Shown in pieces: positions 7,935 through 16,852 of a DNA stretch of 64,000 bases. Position numbers and translations under genes: made by a program. The stretch comes from JBGTGG01 sp964398945 (GTDB lineage: Bacteria > Bacteroidota > Bacteroidia > Cytophagales > Cyclobacteriaceae): positions 62,001 to 126,000 of the forward strand of contig CAYNOT010000001.1 in NCBI GenBank assembly GCA_964398945.1. The letters are read 5' to 3'. A model generated the notes under the pieces. The model made no database searches, was not told the origin of the DNA, and saw only the letters and a list, made by a program, of their open reading frames with translations. Each line of letters starts with the position of its first letter. Positions within the stretch are counted from its first letter, which is position 1.

Positions 7935-9689
7935 CTATTTAGGCAACGCATCATTCCCAGATGTAGCATACAATCCCAAAAGGGTTCCTGTAAAACCTCC
8001 GGCTACATTAGTGGAAAGAATATCACCGGAAACCACACCACCCAGATTGACAAATTCATTTCCTTCTATTGCATACCCAAACTGGTACTCATCGCCATTT
8101 GCCCTTACTTGCAGGCGAATAGGTTTTGTGATGGCTATTGTTTTACTGGCGATGATTTCAGATTTTATCTCACGCTCCTTCCCTCTTCCCAGAGTTTCGT
8201 TTCGTTGCAAAACCAACACATAGTCCTTGCCTACCTTGGTCACGCCAAACACATAATTGGATCCTTCATTTTGGAGGCACACGATCCCGGCCAGTTCTTT
8301 TTCTGAAGTGGGTTTGTAATCAAGCGAGGTTTCAAAAGAAAAAGTGTTGTGTTGTTGGCGGTAGAAAAGTGTGGAAGTCGGTTTCATTTCCTTAATGTTG
8401 GTACCGAAAGGGTTTATTTGCAAACCATTTTTGGCTTTGGAAATAAATGCTTCGCGTGGCCCACGTAATCCAATCCACCTGTAATCAAGTTTTTCTGCGG
8501 TAAAATTTTCAGTGTAGGTAAAGTTTCCGTTCGGGAAATATCCAGCTTCCGTGGTTTTGTTTTTTACTCCTTCCGGCATTTTCAGTTTCGGTGAAAGCGG
8601 AACCAATCCATTTTCAAAAACCGGAAATTCCCCCGACCAATCAACCGGCAGGATAAAGGTTTCGCGTCCCGTATTTACCCTGTCCTTTTCGTTTGGTCGC
8701 ACGGCCAGAAACACACCATAGTATTTATTGTCAGGCCCCATCACCAAATCCGCATGGCCCGCCCAATCTACTTTATTCGCGCGATCTTTTGGGAAGTGTC
8801 GTTGCGTAAGGATGGGATTGCTGGGTGCTGGTGTATACGGCCCCTTCGGTTTATCGCTAACGAAAATAACTTCACTATGCCATCCTCCGGTTCCTCCTTC
8901 AGCACACATCAGGTAGTAGCGTCCGTCTTTTTTATAGATATGGGGTGCTTCGATCCAAATTGGTTTTTTTGTAATATCCACACCGCCATCCACGATCACG
9001 ATATCCGTGCCTGCAATTACCCGGTCTTTCCCCAAATCATATTCCCACACCTTGATTACCCTGTGGCCATTGTATTGTTCATTCTCTTTTAACGGTGCGT
9101 CATTGTGGACCACATAGGCTTTTCCATCGTCATCAAAAAAAATAGAAGGGTCAATTCCGTTGAAATCCATTTTGATTGGTTCACTCCATCCTTTCATCGG
9201 GTCTTTTGTTTTTACAATGATATTTCCTCCTCCCGGTCCCGCAAAAGCAGTCGTGATCATGTAAAAGGTATCGTTGTAGGGATTATAGGTAATCCCCGGA
9301 GCATACACTCCGGCACTTATCCCGGTGTCATGCACATTCAATTGTGATACGCGATCCAACACATGACCAATTTGTTTCCAGTTGACCAAGTCTTTTGAAT
9401 GAAAAATCGGCACACCCGGAAACATCGCGAAGGAAGAGCATACCATATAGTAATCATCCCCCTTTTGCGTAATCGCGGGATCCGGATAACATCCTTGCAG
9501 TATCGGATTGTAAAATTCATCAGGTCCCAATGGATTGTCTTTGTAAACCTGATCATCGCCTTGATAAACGACATTGGAGAATACTGGTGCATTCTTCGGG
9601 GCCTTTGCTTTTGATTGGCCGAAGGCTTCAAACTCAATGTGGCACATGATTGATATTAAAATGTATACTAAAATAAGTTTTGCTTTCAT
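7935..9689 (-). CDS. GH43 exo-glycosidase (beta-xylosidase / alpha-L-arabinofuranosidase type) with C-terminal beta-sandwich
   Basis: A secreted family 43 enzyme. The chosen ATG at 9689 begins MKAKLILVYILISIMCHIEF, a signal peptide, and an upstream in-frame ATG at 9719 adds only ten residues. All three catalytic carboxylates are visible in order: base Asp in GCYPDPAIT, pKa-tuning Asp in NGIDPSIFF, acid Glu in WIEAPHIYK. GVPIFHSKDLVNW and CAEGGTGGWHSEV are typical of the subfamilies that release terminal xylose or arabinofuranose. The C-terminal third (from about residue 385, FTYTENFTAEKLDYRWIGL) is the concanavalin-like domain often found in this family. Located between GH127 and the dehydrogenase in the main operon. 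Confidence 0.92.
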   Translation of the reverse strand: MKAKLILVYILISIMCHIEFEAFGQSKAKAPKNAPVFSNVVYQGDDQVYKDNPLGPDEFYNPILQGCYPDPAITQKGDDYYMVCSSFAMFPGVPIFHSKDLVNWKQIGHVLDRVSQLNVHDTGISAGVYAPGITYNPYNDTFYMITTAFAGPGGGNIIVKTKDPMKGWSEPIKMDFNGIDPSIFFDDDGKAYVVHNDAPLKENEQYNGHRVIKVWEYDLGKDRVIAGTDIVIVDGGVDITKKPIWIEAPHIYKKDGRYYLMCAEGGTGGWHSEVIFVSDKPKGPYTPAPSNPILTQRHFPKDRANKVDWAGHADLVMGPDNKYYGVFLAVRPNEKDRVNTGRETFILPVDWSGEFPVFENGLVPLSPKLKMPEGVKNKTTEAGYFPNGNFTYTENFTAEKLDYRWIGLRGPREAFISKAKNGLQINPFGTNIKEMKPTSTLFYRQQHNTFSFETSLDYKPTSEKELAGIVCLQNEGSNYVFGVTKVGKDYVLVLQRNETLGRGKEREIKSEIIASKTIAITKPIRLQVRANGDEYQFGYAIEGNEFVNLGGVVSGDILSTNVAGGFTGTLLGLYATSGNDALPK

Positions 9690-9776
9690 TTTTCTAAAGT
9701 GTGTAGGTACGCTATTCATAGTTGTTGATTTTCTAAGTTTCTAAGTTAAAAGCTGAGTGAAAATTGGTTACCAGAT

Positions 9777-12176
9777 TTATTTATTTTTTTCTCGCACTAG
9801 CCGCACATAATACACCGCACCAGCAGTGTTCTTTGGTACTGCCTGAAATTTTACAGTGATCTCTTTTTTTCCGGTTAGCATCGTATGCGGAATAGCATAG
9901 GCTACATCAAAGAACCGTGACTGATGCCATTTACCAGTGTTATCTTCTGTCAATAATTTTTCATCATCAACATAGATATCAAACTTCCTGCTCCCCCACT
10001 CTGCTCCCCAATAGCGAACCATCAAAGACAAATTGGTTTCTCCTTTTGTTGAGAGACGATAACTGAAATACCCATCATCATGCGCATCTCGCCAAAATTG
10101 ATTCAAATTATTTCCGGTTCTTGACTTCTCTTGTTGCATGCCATGATCTGCTTCGGGCTGTTGCTCACCCGGTGCAACAAAATCAAGGGTCCGTTTTTCA
10201 AGTTCAAGTTTTTTCTTCTCTACCGTTGCGATCGAATCCAGATACGCAACATATTGTGATTCCGATAATGTCATCCAGTACATCATATAGCGCGCATCAT
10301 GAAGTTGAAAGAATGGCTGCAATTCAAGGTTCATTGAATTGATCATATTCACATCCGTAATTTTAAAATGAAGCGGTTTTCCTTCAACAGGTTCTAATTT
10401 ATAGGCAATGTCGGAAGGAGTATTTTCAAGTATAATAGGTGCCTGATCGACTGGCAATCTTTCTCCACTTGCAATGTGTCCCCATCGGCTATCATTTGCT
10501 TTCAAGCCTTTCAAATCTTCCGTGCCTGTTTTTGCGGCAAGCACAATTGGACCATACAGTATTGCACTATAGTTTGGCACGTTGGGCAACTGCTCCATTT
10601 GAATATGCATCGGCAATTCGATTACCACTTCATCCCCGGTATTCCATTTCCGTTCAATTGCTACATAAGAAGAAGGTTTTGATTCAACGGAAATTGCTTC
10701 GCCATTGACCAGTACTTTCAAGGCACCCTCTTTCACCCACGAAGGATAGCGAATCATTAACGTGAATTTTGAAGATCCGTCTGTCACTTTTAATACCGTC
10801 TTCTCTTCAAAAGGAAATTTTGTTTCCTGACGGAGGGTTACGCCCTTTTCTTTCCACGTTAATTCAGAAGCAACAAACAAATTCAAAAACAACGAGTCAT
10901 CCGTGTGGGTGTAAATAAATTGATTGTATTTTCCATGGTTCTCCATGCCACTTCCTACACAACACCACATGGCTTCATTGGGTGTCGAATAAACGCGGTA
11001 ATGCTGGGGGCGAACCGGAGTAAAGTAGACATACCCACCATGTTCCGGATGCTGAGTAGATAAGATATGATTGTAAACCGTGCGCTCAAAGTAGTCTGCA
11101 TATCGCGCCAATGGTTCAACACTAAAAAGATGTTCGGTGAGCTTTAGCATGTTATAAGAATTGCACGATTCTGGTCCTTCAACCTCGTTGACAAAATCAT
11201 TGCTGGAAACCTGACTTGGAAAAAATTCCCTACGACTATTTCCACCAAATGCCAGGGTGCGATTGCTGGTGACTGTTTCCCAGAAAAAACCGCCAGCCTT
11301 TTCATACTTTTCATCATCGGTCAATGCTGCTATTCGTTGAAAACCCACAGCTTTTGGTACCTGCGTGTTGGCATGCTTGTTATCAAGATTGTCGATATGG
11401 GATGCCATTGCCTCCAATAGCATCCGGTGCGAAAATCGTTTTGCTGCAACTATGTATTTTTCATCCTTCGTGAGTTGATACGCATCAGCGAAAACCTCAT
11501 TCATTCCTCCATGTTCTGTATCGAGCATCGATTCCATTTGTTCATCCGTAAGCGATGAAGTAATCTGAATTCCCCAATCACAAAATTTCAGGAACATTGC
11601 TTTCGCTTCTTCATTGCCTGTGTACTGCCAGGCATCCCGCAATCCTGAATACATTTTGTGTGCGTTGTACCAGGGAACCCATGCGGCTTTGTATGCCGAG
11701 AATTCACCATCCTTTAATGTGCTCCAAATCTCCGTGCTTTTAGGGACTGCCCCAACATATCCAACAGCCCAATCCGGATTGTTTTTACCATTTGCCTCCT
11801 GACATGCCTTTAGTTCGGCAAGCATGTAGTCCATCCGTTGCTTGCACACTTCGTTGCCGGTGGCCGCATAGTTCATCGCCATAGCAGTTAAATAATGTCC
11901 TCCAACGTGACCTGCCAATCCTTCCCAGTTGTCATAGCCTTTTGCCTTCTCGGGCAAACCTGCTTCTTTGCGATAAGGCGCTAACAACCGATCCACATCA
12001 TACTTGAGCAACACTTCAATATTCAGATCGCGTGCATGCTGGAAGGGGCCGTCCAGCAATTTTACAGCTTCAAGCGGAAACTGATTGGGATATAGATTGC
12101 CCTTCTCTTCTGAAGTACAGCTACTCAAATAAAAAACTGTTATCAGTATCCAGAAATAAAATCGCTTTTGCATCAC
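9777..12176 (-). CDS. GH127 beta-L-arabinofuranosidase-like lipoprotein
   Basis: A 799-residue lipoprotein (YLSSC, lipid Cys at residue 20) with an (alpha/alpha)6 barrel. It matches GH127, whose founding enzyme HypBA1 releases beta-L-arabinofuranose from arabinooligosaccharides with a zinc-bound cysteine nucleophile. The equivalents are present: Glu336 and Cys338 in VEGPESCNSYN, and the adjacent pair Cys405-Cys406 in NEAMWCCVGSGMENHGKY. The protein is longer than HypBA1. After the barrel, beta-rich segments (about 440-800, ending in a carbohydrate-binding-like AVYYVRLVREKNK) resemble the accessory domains usually annotated as DUF4986 and DUF6805. Family members with other activities exist, so the substrate is likely but not certain. 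Gene start is 21 bases after the GH3 stop. Confidence 0.9.
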   Translation of the reverse strand: MMQKRFYFWILITVFYLSSCTSEEKGNLYPNQFPLEAVKLLDGPFQHARDLNIEVLLKYDVDRLLAPYRKEAGLPEKAKGYDNWEGLAGHVGGHYLTAMAMNYAATGNEVCKQRMDYMLAELKACQEANGKNNPDWAVGYVGAVPKSTEIWSTLKDGEFSAYKAAWVPWYNAHKMYSGLRDAWQYTGNEEAKAMFLKFCDWGIQITSSLTDEQMESMLDTEHGGMNEVFADAYQLTKDEKYIVAAKRFSHRMLLEAMASHIDNLDNKHANTQVPKAVGFQRIAALTDDEKYEKAGGFFWETVTSNRTLAFGGNSRREFFPSQVSSNDFVNEVEGPESCNSYNMLKLTEHLFSVEPLARYADYFERTVYNHILSTQHPEHGGYVYFTPVRPQHYRVYSTPNEAMWCCVGSGMENHGKYNQFIYTHTDDSLFLNLFVASELTWKEKGVTLRQETKFPFEEKTVLKVTDGSSKFTLMIRYPSWVKEGALKVLVNGEAISVESKPSSYVAIERKWNTGDEVVIELPMHIQMEQLPNVPNYSAILYGPIVLAAKTGTEDLKGLKANDSRWGHIASGERLPVDQAPIILENTPSDIAYKLEPVEGKPLHFKITDVNMINSMNLELQPFFQLHDARYMMYWMTLSESQYVAYLDSIATVEKKKLELEKRTLDFVAPGEQQPEADHGMQQEKSRTGNNLNQFWRDAHDDGYFSYRLSTKGETNLSLMVRYWGAEWGSRKFDIYVDDEKLLTEDNTGKWHQSRFFDVAYAIPHTMLTGKKEITVKFQAVPKNTAGAVYYVRLVREKNK

Positions 12177-12197
12177 TTATTTGCTTTAATTACTCAC

Positions 12198-14804
12198 TTA
12201 GTTGATCGTGATTTTTTCAGTTTTCAAATCCTTATTGTCCGAACTATTGCCATACAATACTTCATAATCTCCTGCACTGGTCATCATTTTCAATTCATCT
12301 CGATTATAAAACTCAAAGGCAGTTGGTGGTAACTCGATGCTTACAGTTTGCGTTTCACCGGGATTCAGATTTACCCGTTTGAACCCTTTCAATGTTTTCA
12401 ACGGACCGTCAACATCATTTACTTTTCGGATATAGACTTGCACAATCTCAGTGCCTGCACGTTTACCAGCATTGGTAACCGGGATTGTGATTTGAATAGA
12501 TTCGTTCGCTTTAATTTTTGTCTTATCCGTAGTTGCTTTCCCTATTTCAAATTGTGTATAGCTAAGACCAAACCCGAATGGGAACAACGGATCTTCCCTA
12601 TACCGATACGTTCTTCCCTTCATAGAGTAGTCTTCAAAATCGGCAAGTTGGGTCGTGTCTTTGTAAAAAGTAATAGGCAATTTTCCGGCAGGGTTATAAT
12701 CGCCAAACAACACATCAGCAACTGCTTGTCCTCCGGATTCGCCACCGTACCACGCTTGCAAAATAGCGTCTGCACTTTTTGTTTCCGGCCCAAATCCAAT
12801 TGCTGAACCCGAGCAATTGACGAAGATTACTTTTTTGCCTGCAGCTTTCAACGCTTTCAGGCAATTGCGTTGCACTTCAGGGAGTTCAATGTCGGTACGG
12901 TCACCTCCTTTAAATCCTGGATAGGATACCGGCATTTCTTCACCTTCCAGCAGGGTGGAGAGTCCACCCACAAAAACAACCACTTCCACATCTTTTAATT
13001 TTTTAATAAGATCGGTGTAATCCACATCCACTTCTTTTCCAAAATTGAATTCAATGTTTGCTGCCCAGTTGTTAAGTTGACCGAAATGGATTTCGAACTT
13101 ATATTTCTTACCCCGTTCAACTTTATAAGGAACGCGTGAAGGCAATGTTCGCCAGTTATCATAGCGCTGAATTGATTTACCATTTACCAATAATTCAAAG
13201 TGACCGGTAGCACCCGTTTTGAAAACTATTTCCTCATCGTGAAGGGCAACAAATTCTGTTTCGTACTTAGCAGAAAAACCTACCAGCTTAACTCCGGATG
13301 CAAATTCATGTTGGCCTGCCGTTGTTAATTTTATGGGGTTCGTGATCTGCTGGGTGATCACAACATCGCCAGTTCGATCCGGAGTATTCCAATACGTAGC
13401 TTTAAAACCTGGTTTGCCTTCAAAAGAAGTATGGGCAAAATAGCTTTCTGTTATTTTGTTTTCTACCAGATCGCATCCTTTGTCGTACAAAATTTTGTTT
13501 GCAGGAAGTTTACTTTTGATTCCATCCAAAATGGTAATGGTGCGCACCGGGGTGCCGTTATAATTTCCCCACAACATGGGCTTGTCATTGGCATTGGGAC
13601 CGATCACCGCAATCTTCTTCATCGACTTTTTTAATGGAAGAATGTCATTGTTGTTTTGAAGAAGTGTCATCGATTCCCGCGCCATGTCTAGTGCTAGTTT
13701 TTGATGTGCCTCATTGTTCACGATCGACATGGGAATTTTTGTCCACGGAACAAGCTCATCATCATCCATTTCGCCAAGATCAAAGCGCCCGATGAGTACA
13801 CGCATCAAGCGCACGTCAATTTCACTTTCGGTAATCAACCCTTTAGAAACCGCCTCTGGTAATAATTTATAATTATGATTGTTCCACTGGCATTCTACAT
13901 CCGTTCCGGCAAGAACTCCGCGAGCGGCAGCATGTGTTGCATCGGATGAAACATTATGGCTTGTATAGAAATCACCGATGGCACCACAATCAGAAACGAC
14001 CATGTGTTTGAATCCCCATTGATCGCGCAAAATACTTTGCAACAGACGGGTGTTACTACAACAGGGTTCATCGTCCAGACGTTGGTAAGCGCACATTACC
14101 TGACGAACATCCGCCTCTTGTACCAATGATTTGAAAGCGGGCAAATACGTTTCCCATAAATCACGCTGATCGACATTGTTGAGATTCAGTTCATGACGGC
14201 TCCATTCCGGACCTGAATGCACAGCATAATGTTTGGCACACGCTAACAGTTTTTTGTATTTAGCATCTTCAGGACCTTGTAAACCTTTTACGACAGAAAC
14301 TCCCATTCGTGAAGTGAGGTATGGATCTTCACCATACGTTTCCTGTCCACGTCCCCAGCGAGGATCCCTGAAAATATTGACGTTCGGAGTCCAAACTGAA
14401 AGACTTAAGAAGCGTCTGTTCTCCTGACCGTTTCGTACTGATTCCTGATATTTCGCGCGGGTCTCATCGGATACTGCATCAAAAATTTTGTAAACCAAAT
14501 CATCATTAAAAGAAGCGGCCATCCCGATAGGCTCCGGAAAAACTGTGACATTGCTGTTGTTGGCCAAACCATGAAGTGCTTCACTCCACCAGTTGAATTT
14601 TTTTATTCCCAACCGGGGGATGGCATCCGATACATCACACATCAGTGTTGCCTTCTCTTCCAATGTTAATCTGGAAATTAAATCTTTCGCACGCTCTTCA
14701 GAAGAAAGATCAGGATTCTGATACGGTAATTGAGCAACCGATACGCTTAAAGAAAGCATACACATGGAAAGCGAAGAGAAAACGAATGTGACTACTTTTT
14801 TCAT
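12198..14804 (-). CDS. GH3 beta-glycosidase with PA14 domain, beta-xylosidase-like
   Basis: An 868-residue periplasmic enzyme with a signal peptide (residues 1-24). The GH3 TIM barrel ends with the nucleophile Asp272 in MVVSDCGAIGDFY. The SDCGAI form and the EALHG motif near 75 are seen in the plant-like xylosidase/arabinosidase branch of GH3. KHYAVHSGPEWSRHE (about 191-205) holds the conserved KH. A PA14-type domain is inserted in the second domain (about 455-610, FEGKPGFKATYWNTPDRTG). A fibronectin-III-like C-terminus follows (ITIPVTNAGKRAGTEIVQVY). It should remove terminal beta-linked sugars, probably xylose, from oligosaccharides. It starts 73 bases after the GH97 stop and ends 21 bases before GH127. 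Confidence 0.92.
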   Translation of the reverse strand: MKKVVTFVFSSLSMCMLSLSVSVAQLPYQNPDLSSEERAKDLISRLTLEEKATLMCDVSDAIPRLGIKKFNWWSEALHGLANNSNVTVFPEPIGMAASFNDDLVYKIFDAVSDETRAKYQESVRNGQENRRFLSLSVWTPNVNIFRDPRWGRGQETYGEDPYLTSRMGVSVVKGLQGPEDAKYKKLLACAKHYAVHSGPEWSRHELNLNNVDQRDLWETYLPAFKSLVQEADVRQVMCAYQRLDDEPCCSNTRLLQSILRDQWGFKHMVVSDCGAIGDFYTSHNVSSDATHAAARGVLAGTDVECQWNNHNYKLLPEAVSKGLITESEIDVRLMRVLIGRFDLGEMDDDELVPWTKIPMSIVNNEAHQKLALDMARESMTLLQNNNDILPLKKSMKKIAVIGPNANDKPMLWGNYNGTPVRTITILDGIKSKLPANKILYDKGCDLVENKITESYFAHTSFEGKPGFKATYWNTPDRTGDVVITQQITNPIKLTTAGQHEFASGVKLVGFSAKYETEFVALHDEEIVFKTGATGHFELLVNGKSIQRYDNWRTLPSRVPYKVERGKKYKFEIHFGQLNNWAANIEFNFGKEVDVDYTDLIKKLKDVEVVVFVGGLSTLLEGEEMPVSYPGFKGGDRTDIELPEVQRNCLKALKAAGKKVIFVNCSGSAIGFGPETKSADAILQAWYGGESGGQAVADVLFGDYNPAGKLPITFYKDTTQLADFEDYSMKGRTYRYREDPLFPFGFGLSYTQFEIGKATTDKTKIKANESIQITIPVTNAGKRAGTEIVQVYIRKVNDVDGPLKTLKGFKRVNLNPGETQTVSIELPPTAFEFYNRDELKMMTSAGDYEVLYGNSSDNKDLKTEKITIN

Positions 14805-14877
14805 TTTGATCGATATTGAGGTTTTTATTAAAATAAATTCAATTTCATTATACGTCTTGCAAAATTAGCTTCACGCA

Positions 14878-16845
14878 TTACTCAAACACGGCAACAAAAC
14901 CATCATTCCCTTTTAGGGTGACATTCAATTTCCCTGAATCAGGAACTACCAATTGGCCAGATTGAAAGGATGGTTCATCTCCTTCTGTATTTCCCGAAGT
15001 AATCAAATCGAATTTTCTATTCTTTAAAAAAGATACATCAAGCGAAAGTTCTTTTTCAACATTTTCACCATTGATGCCGGCCACATACCATTTGTTATCT
15101 GCTTTCCGTGCTACGACATATAACTTGCCGGGATATCCATCAATAAATTTTACATCGTCCCATGTACTGGGAAGTTGCCTCAAAAAATCTTTTACGTACT
15201 CCGGAACATGCGTCATCCCTTCAGGTGTTTCCGCATAATGTTGTATACCCGATAGAAAGATCACGGAAGTAGCCAATTCAAATGCAGCCGTTGTAACACG
15301 ATTGATACAAGGGATTTTATACAAGTTCATCGGGGTAAAATCCATAGGGTCAAATGCATTGCGAACCAGTGCAGACATAACCGAATGTTCGGGGGCTTTA
15401 TCGGCAGACTGTTGCCCAAACGTGATCATCTCATAGCCAAACACCGCTTCCACCGTCATCAAATTCGGATAAGTTCGCTGCAATCCTCTTGGCAAGGTGG
15501 CGCCATGAAAGTTTACCAAAATTTCATTGGCCGCAGCATCCTCAAGAATGTCCTGATAGTATTGGATCATCGACTGACCATCACCGGAGAAGAAATCTAT
15601 TTTCACACCTTTGATTCCCATATCATGTAGTTTCGCGAATTCTTTCATCCGGTTTTCATGCGTCAATAATTTATTCTTGGGTGTAAACTTGACGGTATTC
15701 CAATCACCGGCAGAGTTATACCACAACAACAGTCCAACATTTTTCTCTTTCGCATAGTCGACCAATAGCTTCGCGGAGTCATACCCAATTAACTGATCCC
15801 AATTCGCATCGAGCAAACAATATTGCCAGTTCATATCTGCCGCAAAATCAATGTATCTTTTCTGAACATTAAACACCGTTGAATCATCTTTCTTAATGAT
15901 CCAGCTCCAGGAAGCTTTTCCAGGTTTAATAAAGGAAGCATCCATTTTCACAGCAGGCGATGCAAGGTCCGTTCCCAGTGTTGATTCAGCAATTGTTTTA
16001 AGATCACCAATGGCGATGATCCGCCAGGGAGTTTTCCATGGCAATGTTGATTCCGGATTTAGTGCACCATCTGTGAATACTTCCGGTGCTTGCGGAAAAT
16101 TAATTTTGTATTCATTGTAGGGTGAATGTTGTTGCAATGCCGTGCCACAATAGCTCTTTCCTAAAGCAGCTTCGGTTATCAGCATCCATACATCCTGATA
16201 TTTAAACAATGCAGGATAAACCCAACCATTTTGTCCGGGTGATGGAGTTCCTGTTGGAATGTCCATCATATAATGCGCTTCGTACGATGGATTGGTGTGT
16301 TCAAAACCTGTTTGTGCTTCTGTTTTTGGTTGAAGCCAGGCACGTGTGCTGTCATTGAAATGAAAGGTTGTTGCTTCTGACTTTATTCTTTTCACATCCG
16401 TGGATGTCTCCGGAAATTCATAGCGAAAAGCAATCCCATCGTTGGACACCCGAAAAATGATATTCATTTTTTTTCCACTCTCGGTATGCAGTTCAAAAAT
16501 CCTTTCGGTTGAGGTGTACGTGATCTCCTTTTTCTTTGCATTCTGCATGCTATATGCATCGGTGATTTCAACAGGATCAGAAACTTTGTCGAGTTTCAGA
16601 TTTTTGGAGAAGTCTTCATCTTCACGAACGATACCCAGTTTGGAATTTATAAGCACGGTGTCCTTTTTATATAAAATGCTGTATTCCATTTTTTCAGCAT
16701 CATAGATTGCGGAAATATTTTTATCCGGACTGTCAATGCTGAACTGTGTCTGATCTATCTTTTGATTACACCCCGTGGCTCCTATCCCTAATGAAATTAG
16801 TACTATACTAATTTTGATAAAGGACGTGTTAAGTGGATTCTTCAT
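14878..16845 (-). CDS. GH97 retaining-type glycosidase (alpha-galactosidase / beta-L-arabinopyranosidase type)
   Basis: A 655-residue lipoprotein (IGATGC, lipid Cys26). The start at 16845 is chosen because it gives the lipoprotein signal; an in-frame extension to 17049 would overlap the upstream GH43 gene by about 200 bases. Domains are an N-terminal beta-sandwich (about 35-290), a TIM barrel and a C-terminal beta domain. Asp417 in GVKIDFFSGDGQ matches the retaining nucleophile of the GH97b subgroup, and Glu466 in TVEAVFGYEM matches its acid/base. Inverting SusB-type alpha-glucosidases have glutamate bases instead. The retaining subgroup contains alpha-galactosidases and an enzyme with beta-L-arabinopyranosidase activity, and the latter would suit this cluster (inference). 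Only 7 bases separate it from the upstream GH43 stop. Confidence 0.93.
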   Translation of the reverse strand: MKNPLNTSFIKISIVLISLGIGATGCNQKIDQTQFSIDSPDKNISAIYDAEKMEYSILYKKDTVLINSKLGIVREDEDFSKNLKLDKVSDPVEITDAYSMQNAKKKEITYTSTERIFELHTESGKKMNIIFRVSNDGIAFRYEFPETSTDVKRIKSEATTFHFNDSTRAWLQPKTEAQTGFEHTNPSYEAHYMMDIPTGTPSPGQNGWVYPALFKYQDVWMLITEAALGKSYCGTALQQHSPYNEYKINFPQAPEVFTDGALNPESTLPWKTPWRIIAIGDLKTIAESTLGTDLASPAVKMDASFIKPGKASWSWIIKKDDSTVFNVQKRYIDFAADMNWQYCLLDANWDQLIGYDSAKLLVDYAKEKNVGLLLWYNSAGDWNTVKFTPKNKLLTHENRMKEFAKLHDMGIKGVKIDFFSGDGQSMIQYYQDILEDAAANEILVNFHGATLPRGLQRTYPNLMTVEAVFGYEMITFGQQSADKAPEHSVMSALVRNAFDPMDFTPMNLYKIPCINRVTTAAFELATSVIFLSGIQHYAETPEGMTHVPEYVKDFLRQLPSTWDDVKFIDGYPGKLYVVARKADNKWYVAGINGENVEKELSLDVSFLKNRKFDLITSGNTEGDEPSFQSGQLVVPDSGKLNVTLKGNDGFVAVFE

Positions 16846-16852
16846 TTGTAAA

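Noticed and set aside
12348..12806. 152-codon plus-strand frame opposite the GH3 gene
   Set aside because: It is antisense to conserved GH3 coding sequence and its translation has no recognisable domain, so it is a shadow.
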